Part shown: positions 1 to 4,715 of the stretch, in pieces
How positions within the stretch are numbered: the first letter of the stretch is position 1
How the letters are laid out: every line of letters begins with the position of its first letter
Position numbers and translations under genes: made by a program
Assembly: GCA_018970625.1 (NCBI GenBank)
Contig: JAGWVZ010000304.1
Span: forward strand, 1-5,005
Direction: 5' to 3'
Length of the DNA: 5,005 nt
Source: Myxococcales bacterium
GTDB taxonomy: Bacteria; Myxococcota; Bradymonadia; REDH01
The notes under the pieces: generated by a model
Databases searched by the model: none
What the model saw: the letters and a program-made list of their open reading frames with translations, nothing else
What the model was told of the DNA's origin: nothing

Positions 1-1055
1 CCGGCGGCCAGATAGATCTGATCGAAGTGGGCGCCATCGGCAAAGTGAAGCGTCTGGGCCTGTTGCCAGTCGCCTGCGACCTCTTCGGCGGTGAACAGGG
101 TAATCGGAGCAAACTGAGAGGCGTAGCGAGCGAGCACGTCCGGGTTGGTGGGCCGGTAATGATGTCGCGCGGCCATTTCCTGTGCTTCGGGTTCGTAAAG
201 CGAGGCGAGGTAACGCTGGGAGATTTCGCGGGTTCCATGCGCGTCCGCGTTCGGACCGACAATCGCGATCGGCGGTCGTGCGAGAATGCTGACGCTGGGC
301 ATCACGATTTCGAAGTTTGCATCGGGCATCTCGGCCTTCAGCAGCCATGCCTCGTTTTCCCAGGTCAGCAGAACGTCGCCGATGTTGTTGCGCGCGAACG
401 TGGTGGAAGACCCGCGCGCGCCGGAGTCCAGAACGGGTACATGGCGATACAGGTCTGATACGAACTGCAGCGCCGTTTCGGGACTGCCGCCCTGCTGCCG
501 AAGGGCGTAGCCCCAGGCAGCCAGATAGATCCAGCGGGCACCGCCGGATGTTTTCGGATTGGGTGCGATGACTTCGATGCCGTCCCGAATGAGGTCGGAC
601 CAGTCGCGAATGCCCTCCGGGTTGCCCTGTCGAACCAGAAACACGATGGTGGACGTATAGGGTGCAGCGCCGTCGGGAAACTGTGTCTCCCAGTCGGCGG
701 CGGCGAGACCGCCGTTGTCGACGAGGGCCTGAATGTCGGAGGGCACGGCGAGGGTGACGACATCGGCCTGCAGTCCGTCGATGACGGCGCGCGCCTGACG
801 TCCTGAGCCGCCGTGGGACATGCGAATGGCGACAGGGCGACCGAATTCCTGCTGAAGTCGGGGTGTGACCCAGGCGTTGTACTCGTCGTAAAACTCGCGG
901 GTGGGGTCGTAGCTGACGTTCAGGAGCTCGATTGGACCGTTCGGGTCACTGCCAGCGGATCGGGTGCAGCCGGGCAGGGTCGCGACGGCGACACCGAGCA
1001 GCAGGGTTGCGAGCCAGCGTGTGCAGCCGACAAAGGAGGCGCGGAAGATTGTCAC
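1..1055 (-). CDS. sbp: Sulfate/thiosulfate ABC transporter substrate-binding protein (3' end off window)
   Basis: Extracytoplasmic binding protein that delivers sulfate (possibly thiosulfate) to a CysTWA-type ABC importer. Reading the minus strand from GTG at 1055 gives 351 residues up to the window edge. Sbp/CysP-family signatures appear in order: LLNVSYDPTREFY (44-56), SHGGSGRQARAV (80-91), ADVVTLAVPSD (97-107), NPKTSGGARW (166-175), NIGDVLLTWENEA (224-236), and a C-terminal HFADGAHFDQI near the edge. Family members are about 330-350 residues, so only the last few are missing. The N-terminus has a hydrophobic stretch (LATLLLGVAVA, residues 15-25) ending in LPGC, with Cys30 as a probable lipid anchor; Pro at -2 is uncommon for a lipobox. 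No ATG precedes the signal peptide in frame. GTG 1055 was chosen because GGTGA lies 5 nt upstream; GTG 1064 and TTG 1079 or 1082 remain possible. It is divergent from the sigma-54 activator, with a sigma-54-type promoter upstream. Family call is very secure; sulfate versus thiosulfate specificity is not resolved. Confidence 0.95.
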   Translation of the reverse strand, partial: MTIFRASFVGCTRWLATLLLGVAVATLPGCTRSAGSDPNGPIELLNVSYDPTREFYDEYNAWVTPRLQQEFGRPVAIRMSHGGSGRQARAVIDGLQADVVTLAVPSDIQALVDNGGLAAADWETQFPDGAAPYTSTIVFLVRQGNPEGIRDWSDLIRDGIEVIAPNPKTSGGARWIYLAAWGYALRQQGGSPETALQFVSDLYRHVPVLDSGARGSSTTFARNNIGDVLLTWENEAWLLKAEMPDANFEIVMPSVSILARPPIAIVGPNADAHGTREISQRYLASLYEPEAQEMAARHHYRPTNPDVLARYASQFAPITLFTAEEVAGDWQQAQTLHFADGAHFDQIYLAA

Positions 1056-1060
1056 GAGGG

Positions 1061-1065
1061 TCACC
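1061..1065 (-). promoter_or_regulatory. Ribosome binding site deciding the GTG start of the sulfate-binding protein
   Basis: On the minus strand GGTGA is followed after 5 nt by GTG at 1055-1053. None of the other in-frame candidates (GTG 1064, TTG 1079, TTG 1082) has a purine-rich sequence at a useful distance. The match to the anti-Shine-Dalgarno is modest, so the start is a best choice, not proof. Confidence 0.4.
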
Positions 1066-1125
1066 GGGAGACAGCGCAACAAGGGCGGTTGCGGGAGTAA
1101 AGAGCGTGCGTGCGAATGCCCCCGC

Positions 1126-1141
1126 AGCGAAACCCGTGCCA
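1126..1141 (-). promoter_or_regulatory. Predicted sigma-54 (-24/-12) promoter for the sulfate-binding protein gene
   Basis: Read on the minus strand the sequence is TGGCACGGGTTTCGCT. The -24 element TGGCACG is a perfect match to the RpoN consensus. The -12 element is TCGC against TTGC, with GG-N10-GC spacing and a following T as preferred. Transcription would start near 1115, about 60 nt before the GTG at 1055. The first ten bases are identical to those of the plus-strand promoter at 1444. No experimental evidence is available, but the orientation, distance and adjacency to a sigma-54 activator gene support it. Confidence 0.65.
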
Positions 1142-1169
1142 CTTCGCGGCGGTGGGCGAGTGGTGGCCG

Positions 1170-1182
1170 CAGCTCATTGATT
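1170..1182 (-). promoter_or_regulatory. IHF-like site between activator sites and the leftward promoter
   Basis: On the minus strand AATCAATGAGCTG matches the IHF consensus WATCAANNNNTTR at all but one defined position (C for T). It sits about 55-67 bp upstream of the predicted leftward start, between that promoter and the dyad cluster, which is the usual place for an IHF bend in sigma-54 systems. The motif is short and degenerate, so chance occurrence is quite possible. Confidence 0.3.
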
Positions 1183-1240
1183 TCGTGCAAGGAATGCGGC
1201 GAGGCGCGCAGGGTTGGTACCCGCCGGGGCGGCGCTTTGC

Positions 1241-1368
1241 CCGCGACATGCAACGGGGCCGTGAAATGTGGTGGCGGGTGGGCCGTGAAATGTCGCGGGT
1301 TCGTGATTCCGGCGCAGGCCGTGAAATATCGCGGCTTCCTGTGTCGCTTTGGCCGTGATATATCGCGG
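1241..1368. repeat. Cluster of five near-palindromic 16-bp elements, probable upstream activating sites
   Basis: Four direct copies fit CCGTGAWATRTSGYGG: 1259-1274, 1283-1298, 1319-1334 and 1353-1368, each preceded by GG. A fifth, weaker copy in inverted orientation lies at 1241-1256 (CCGCGACATGCAACGG). The copy at 1353 is CCGTGATATATCGCGG, a palindrome apart from one mismatched pair. Centre-to-centre spacings are 18, 24, 36 and 34 bp. Dyads of this kind are what Fis-type HTH dimers bind. Their centres lie about 110-220 bp upstream of the rightward start and 130-245 bp upstream of the leftward start, a normal range for sigma-54 enhancers. I do not recognise the motif as belonging to a named regulator. 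That the neighbouring activator binds it is inference. Confidence 0.7.
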
Positions 1369-1404
1369 CCGCGAGTGGTCGTTTTGGCGGTTCATTCGCG
1401 CAGT

Positions 1405-1427
1405 GTGGCGTCGCGCCACGAGTTTTT
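1405..1427 (+). terminator. Terminator-like hairpin upstream of the activator promoter
   Basis: GTGGCG (1405-1410) and CGCCAC (1414-1419) form a perfect 6-bp GC-rich stem with a 3-nt TCG loop, followed by GAG and five T residues (1423-1427). This is a compact intrinsic-terminator arrangement for plus-strand RNA. No gene ends here, so it would act on stray transcription entering from the left and insulate the activator promoter. It could equally be a protein-binding dyad. Confidence 0.4.
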
Positions 1428-1443
1428 GCAGTAGACCGCCGGA

Positions 1444-1459
1444 TGGCACGGGTCGTGCG
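1444..1459 (+). promoter_or_regulatory. Predicted sigma-54 (-24/-12) promoter for the activator gene
   Basis: TGGCACGGGTCGTGCG carries a perfect TGGCACG -24 element and GTGC against TTGC at -12, with exact GG-N10-GC spacing. The predicted start is near 1470, leaving a leader of roughly 50 nt before ATG 1519. It also contains the small dyad GCACG-GGT-CGTGC (1446-1458), so part of the match might reflect an operator instead. The identical ten bases in the opposite orientation at 1141-1132 favour the promoter reading. Confidence 0.65.
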
Positions 1460-1502
1460 AGGCGCTGCCGGCGCACACCATCGCAGGAATCCGAACGATC
1501 GC

Positions 1503-1509
1503 AGGAAGG
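1503..1509 (+). promoter_or_regulatory. Ribosome binding site of the sigma-54 activator gene
   Basis: AGGAAGG lies 9 nt before ATG 1519 and fixes that start. AGGAA is part of a 10-bp direct repeat, ATCGCAGGAA, also present at 1480-1489 without a start codon at a suitable distance. Confidence 0.7.
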
Positions 1510-1518
1510 CAGCAAGCA

Positions 1519-3267
1519 ATGTCACTGGAATCAACGCTCTGGCAGGCCACAGGACGGCATCTGGATCTGGAAGAGTTTCTGGCTGCTGCCGGGCCGATGT
1601 TGTGTGAACACCTGCCGGTACGGGCGGTTTACGTGCGGCGTTTTGACGGTGCGGAGAACCGGGTGCGGACGGCGGCGGCGCATGGCCCGGACGCTGATCG
1701 CTGGACGGGTCGCCTGCGGAGTGACCTTCTGGCGGCGGACCTTCAGGCGCTGGCCGCGTGGTGTCTGACGGACGCGGTGCTGGACCGGCAGTCAAACCGC
1801 GACGTGCCAGCCGACGCGATCGCCTCGCCGCTGGCCTATGGACCGCTGCTGGCGGTGCCGTTGCATGACGAGAGCCAGCCGCTGGGGTTTGTGGTTTTTG
1901 CGGGCGACGATACCGATCTGCTGGGCGCAGAGTCTCGGGACCGGATTGCGGGTTTGCGTGAGCCATTCACGACCGCGCTGAAAAATGACGGCCGTCTGCG
2001 GGAGCTAAAGCGGCTTCGCGAGGCCGCGGAGGCCGATAACAGGGCGTTGCTGAACCGGCTGGAGCGTCACGACATCGCCGAGGCGGTGATCGGCGAGGAG
2101 AGCGGTCTGCGTGAGGTGATGCGCCAGGTGGAGCAGGTGGCGTCGAGCGATGTGCCGGTGTTGATTCTGGGCGAGACGGGGAGCGGCAAAGAGGTCATTG
2201 CCCGGCGGATTCACGAGATGTCTCGTCGAGGCGCGGGTCCGATTGTGCGGGTGAACTGCGGCGCGATACCGGGTGAGCTGATCGACGCGGAGCTGTTCGG
2301 GCACGAGCGCGGCAGCTTCACGGGTGCCGTGGCGTTGCGCAAGGGCTGGTTTGAGCGCGCGGATGGCGGCACGCTGATGCTGGACGAGGTGGGTGAGCTG
2401 CCCGCTGCGGCGCAGGTGCGTCTGTTGCGCGTGCTGCAGGACGGGACGTTCTTTCGCGTGGGCGCTCAGCAGCCGATTTCTGTGGATGTACGGGTGGTTG
2501 CGGCGACGCACCGGGATTTGCCAACGATGGTCGCGCAGGGGTTGTTTCGGGAGGACCTGTGGTACCGGCTGAGCGTGTTCCCGATTCGTCTGCCGCCCCT
2601 GCGGGAGCGAATCGCGGACATTGGTCCGCTGGCGCGGCACTTCGCTGCGCGGACGGGTCGTCGTATGGGTGGCATGCCGCTGCCGCTGACGGCCGAGGAT
2701 CTTTCGATTCTGTGTTCGTACCACTGGCCGGGCAATGCGCGTGAGCTGGCGGCGGTGATCGAGCGCGCTGCGATTCTGGGGGATGGGCGTCACCTGGAGG
2801 TGGCGGCGGCGCTGGGCATGGCGCGAGTGCGCCCCGCCGATCTGGCGATGGCGGCTGTTTCGGGGGGTTATGCCGAGGTTTCCGCCGCCCTGCCATCGTC
2901 GCCGGGGTTCCGGCAACCGGTGTACAGCGGGGGCAGCGCGACGAGCGCGGTGCCATTGGCGGGGGGAGCGGGCGCGTTTCAGGGGGGGCACCCGGTGGTG
3001 CGACCGAGTCATCCGGGGGGGCTGCCGGGAGGGGGCGGCTGGGCGGACGAGGGTTCGGCAGAGAAGGCGGGCCGTGTGGAGGCGACGAGTCTGGAGACCG
3101 CGATGGCGCGTCACATTGAGGGAGCGCTGGCGGCGACCGGTGGATTGATCGAGGGGCCATCGGGCGCTGCGGCGCGGCTGGGCATGAACCCGTCGACGTT
3201 GCGAAGCCGGATGCGGAAGCTTGGGATTCGGTGGGAAGATTTTCGTCCGCGGCGTCCGGTGTACTGA
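1519..3267 (+). CDS. Sigma-54-dependent transcriptional activator (GAF - AAA+ - Fis HTH)
   Basis: Cytoplasmic enhancer-binding protein of 582 residues that uses ATP hydrolysis to remodel sigma-54 RNA polymerase. Residues about 10-150 look like a GAF sensor domain. A charged helical linker, probably coiled coil, covers about 148-184. The AAA+ domain spans about 186-420 with Walker A GETGSGKE (218-225), a GAFTGA loop in the variant form GSFTGA (265-270), Walker B GGTLMLDE (283-290), the arginine-finger segment FREDLWYRL (343-351, Arg344 and Arg350) and WPGNAREL (403-410). A Gly/Pro/Ala-rich linker of about 75 residues (448-523) precedes a Fis-type HTH (about 531-570, ending STLRSRMRKLGI). All residues needed for ATPase and sigma-54 contact appear intact. 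There is no receiver domain, so control is presumably by a ligand on the GAF domain, as in FhlA-like activators. The gene has its own predicted sigma-54 promoter and lies divergent from a sulfate-binding protein gene, its likely target. The effector is unknown. Confidence 0.95.
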   Translation: MSLESTLWQATGRHLDLEEFLAAAGPMLCEHLPVRAVYVRRFDGAENRVRTAAAHGPDADRWTGRLRSDLLAADLQALAAWCLTDAVLDRQSNRDVPADAIASPLAYGPLLAVPLHDESQPLGFVVFAGDDTDLLGAESRDRIAGLREPFTTALKNDGRLRELKRLREAAEADNRALLNRLERHDIAEAVIGEESGLREVMRQVEQVASSDVPVLILGETGSGKEVIARRIHEMSRRGAGPIVRVNCGAIPGELIDAELFGHERGSFTGAVALRKGWFERADGGTLMLDEVGELPAAAQVRLLRVLQDGTFFRVGAQQPISVDVRVVAATHRDLPTMVAQGLFREDLWYRLSVFPIRLPPLRERIADIGPLARHFAARTGRRMGGMPLPLTAEDLSILCSYHWPGNARELAAVIERAAILGDGRHLEVAAALGMARVRPADLAMAAVSGGYAEVSAALPSSPGFRQPVYSGGSATSAVPLAGGAGAFQGGHPVVRPSHPGGLPGGGGWADEGSAEKAGRVEATSLETAMARHIEGALAATGGLIEGPSGAAARLGMNPSTLRSRMRKLGIRWEDFRPRRPVY

Positions 3268-3379
3268 GACGACCGGTGTGTCAGTTCGGGTGCAGCGGGT
3301 GCAAACGGAGTATGGACACCCCGGGAGTGTCGTGGTACGCCCCGCGTCCGATTCTATTTGGCCCAGGGTATCAGAGATT
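3268..3379 (+). other. Short spacer with a small dyad, possible leader of the PHP-like gene
   Basis: The 112-base gap has no clear terminator after the activator gene. A dyad, GACAC-CCCGGGA-GTGTC (3315-3331), is centred on the palindrome CCCGGG and could be an operator. No convincing -35/-10 pair was found, so the downstream gene may be transcribed partly from the activator transcript. Confidence 0.3.
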
Positions 3380-4618
3380 ATGCTCATCGATCTTCACGCG
3401 TATTCGCGCCCCACTGGTGGGCTTCCGCTGGACGAACTGGTTGCTGCCTCGAAGGCTCGGGGCATCGACGGGATTGTGGTGGCTGACCGTCACGCGTCGG
3501 CGGCTACGGCGCAGGCCGCAGCAGGTTTGTCGACGGACAGCTTCAAGGTGTTCGTCGGCGTGGAGCTGGAGACCCGCTCTGGCGATGTGATCGCGATTGT
3601 CCCGAAGCTGGACCCGTTCTTCACGCGTGAAGAGTGGAAGCAGCTGTCGACGCTCGAGAAGCCCTCGGTGGATGAGGTGGTGGAGCTGGTGGTGGCCGAG
3701 GGCGGCGTGGTGTTGCTTTGTCAGCCCTACGACCGCAATCGTCCGGGTTCTCCGCGTGACCGCATGTTCGCCCTGAGGGGGCTGAGCGCGGTGGAAGTGG
3801 GTACCGATTCGACGGATCTTCGCAGCGTTCGCACGACGGTGGAGTCGGTGAAGGCGAGTGGTCTGCCGGGATTTGGTGGTTCGGCTCGCAAGGCGCGTGC
3901 GCGCACCGAGAGCCAGTGGCTGACGCTTTTTTCGCAGCCGGTGCGCGACCAGGAGACGCTGGTGAACGCGCTTCGGGACGGTAACTTCTGGTCGATCGAG
4001 CTTCGTGACGGTCGCCCGCGCGAGGAGCGCCCGCGCGACGATCGTGGCCCGCGTGGAGACGACCGTGGTCCGCGCCGCGACGACCGTGGTGGGCGGGATG
4101 ACCGAGGCCCGCGCCGCGATGACCGTGGCCCGCGTGGAGATGACCGTGGCCCGCGCCGCGATGACCGTGGCCCGCGCGATGACCGAGGCCCGCGCGACGA
4201 CCGAGGCCCGCGCGACGACCGTGGCCCGCGCCGTGAGGATCGTCCGCGTCATGAGGATCGCCCGCGTCACGAGGATCGTCCGCGTCGCGAAGAAGCACCA
4301 GCCGAGGTGGTTGCACCCGAGGTGCAGGCTCCTGCGGTGGTAGAGCCCGTGGTTGCAGTGGTCGAGGCGGTGCCCGCCGTTGTGGAGGCTCGTCCGAAGT
4401 CGGATGAGCGTCGTCCTTCGGGTCGTCGTGGCGGCGCGCCTGCAGCGCCCGCCGAGGTGGCGCCCGCCGTGGTGGCCCCTTCGGTGGAGTCCGGGGAAGG
4501 CGACGACGGGGATGATGCAGCCGAGGAGGCAGGCGCAGGCGCTGGAGGCAGCGCTGATGGCCGCCGTCGCCGTCGCCGTCGTCGCGGAAATAGCGGAAAC
4601 GGCGCGCCCAAGGCTTGA
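3380..4618 (+). CDS. PHP-like domain protein with degenerate metal site and Asp/Arg-rich repeat tail
   Basis: A 412-residue protein. Residues 1-208 follow the PHP (polymerase and histidinol phosphatase) fold: MLIDLHAYS start, GIDGIVVADRH (28-38), VFVGVELE (57-64), EGGVVLLCQPYD (107-118), GLSAVEVG (134-141), GFGGSAR (164-170). In active PHP enzymes these places read HxH, TDH, GxE, AHP and GGSDAH. Here the second His of HxH is Tyr8, the His of TDH is Arg37, the His of AHP is Gln115, and the Asp of GGSDAH is Ala169. Phosphoesterase activity is therefore doubtful. Residues 220-303 are 13 tandem DDRGPR/EDRPR units, followed by an Ala/Val/Pro/Glu segment, an acidic patch and eight consecutive Arg (395-402). 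Such tails are expected to be disordered and often contact RNA or other polyanions. No signal peptide or membrane segment is seen, so it is probably cytoplasmic. ATG 3380 was chosen because PHP proteins begin with this strand; the ribosome binding site is weak (AGGG 11 nt upstream), and GTG 3332 is an in-frame alternative. Function unknown. Confidence 0.85.
   Translation: MLIDLHAYSRPTGGLPLDELVAASKARGIDGIVVADRHASAATAQAAAGLSTDSFKVFVGVELETRSGDVIAIVPKLDPFFTREEWKQLSTLEKPSVDEVVELVVAEGGVVLLCQPYDRNRPGSPRDRMFALRGLSAVEVGTDSTDLRSVRTTVESVKASGLPGFGGSARKARARTESQWLTLFSQPVRDQETLVNALRDGNFWSIELRDGRPREERPRDDRGPRGDDRGPRRDDRGGRDDRGPRRDDRGPRGDDRGPRRDDRGPRDDRGPRDDRGPRDDRGPRREDRPRHEDRPRHEDRPRREEAPAEVVAPEVQAPAVVEPVVAVVEAVPAVVEARPKSDERRPSGRRGGAPAAPAEVAPAVVAPSVESGEGDDGDDAAEEAGAGAGGSADGRRRRRRRRGNSGNGAPKA
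4037..4288 (+). repeat. In-frame tandem repeat encoding DDRGPR/EDRPR units
   Basis: Thirteen units of 18 or 21 bases encode DDRGPRG, DDRGPRR or DDRGPR (ten units, one of them DDRGGR) and then EDRPRH, EDRPRH and EDRPRR. The core GACCGTGGCCCGCG recurs nearly unchanged, including at wobble positions, which points to recent expansion by slippage or unequal exchange. Unit lengths are all multiples of three, so changes in copy number would keep the frame. Confidence 0.9.
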
Positions 4619-4642
4619 ACCCCGCGTTGCCCGTCTTACACT
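4615..4642 (+). promoter_or_regulatory. Possible sigma-70-type promoter for nuoE
   Basis: TTGAAC (4615-4620) and TACACT (4637-4642) are separated by 16 bp, each matching four of six consensus bases. The -35 element overlaps the stop codon of the preceding gene. Only a weak prediction. Confidence 0.25.
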
Positions 4643-4656
4643 GCCGGCGGTCTGCG

Positions 4657-4687
4657 GCTGGCAATTTGTGCCAGCACTTTCGCTGGC
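4657..4687 (+). promoter_or_regulatory. Two mutually exclusive hairpins in the nuoE leader
   Basis: Segment A, GCTGGCA (4657-4663), pairs perfectly with B, TGCCAGC (4669-4675), over 7 bp with a 5-nt loop. The GCCAGC of B (4670-4675) also pairs perfectly with C, GCTGGC (4682-4687), over 6 bp with a 6-nt loop. Both cannot form together. The A:B hairpin is followed by ACTTT, too short for a good U-tract, so it is at most a weak terminator for the preceding gene. The arrangement ends about 15 nt before the nuoE ribosome binding site. Confidence 0.45.
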
Positions 4688-4702
4688 TGACTGATCCCCG
4701 TC

Positions 4703-4710
4703 GAGGGAAG
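4703..4710 (+). promoter_or_regulatory. Ribosome binding site of nuoE
   Basis: GAGGGAAG lies 5 nt before ATG 4716 and supports that start codon. Confidence 0.65.
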
Positions 4711-4715
4711 CGTCA

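Larger units (their letters stand above)
1056..1518. other. Divergent control region between the sulfate-binding protein and its presumed activator
   Basis: No convincing gene is seen in these 463 bases on either strand; open frames here lack recognisable motifs or run antisense through the activator gene. Going left to right it holds the leader of the minus-strand gene, an outward sigma-54-type promoter (1126-1141), an IHF-like site (1170-1182), five related dyad elements (1241-1368), a terminator-like hairpin (1405-1427), a second outward sigma-54-type promoter (1444-1459), and a 5' leader with a duplicated ATCGCAGGAA (1480-1489, 1498-1507) ending in the ribosome binding site of the activator. 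Confidence 0.8.

Noticed and set aside
27..763. Plus- and minus-strand open frames within the left 760 bases
   Set aside because: They are other frames of the sulfate-binding protein gene, which matches its family along the whole length.
1241..1368. CRISPR array
   Set aside because: Elements are only 16-18 bp, diverged and partly inverted, and the gaps are 2-20 bp; this fits regulator sites, not repeats and spacers.
1446..1458. GCACG-GGT-CGTGC as an independent operator
   Set aside because: It coincides exactly with a well-spaced -24/-12 element whose first ten bases recur in inverted form at the other promoter, so the promoter reading is preferred.
1061..1966. A 301-codon open frame on the minus strand
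   Set aside because: It is Arg/Pro/Ala-rich without motifs, runs antisense to the activator N-terminus and covers the promoter region; typical of spurious frames in high-GC DNA.
3221..3379. Upstream ATG extension of the PHP-like protein by 53 residues
   Set aside because: It would overlap the activator gene by 47 bases and add non-homologous sequence; the PHP fold begins at ATG 3380.
2005..3387. A 460-codon open frame on the minus strand
   Set aside because: It lies antisense to the AAA+ and HTH coding region, whose motifs are unmistakable, and its translation has His/Arg-rich random composition.
3371..4664. Long minus-strand frames and a repetitive plus-strand frame across the PHP-like gene
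   Set aside because: Their repeats are out-of-frame readings of the DDRGPR-coding tract and they contain no recognisable domain.
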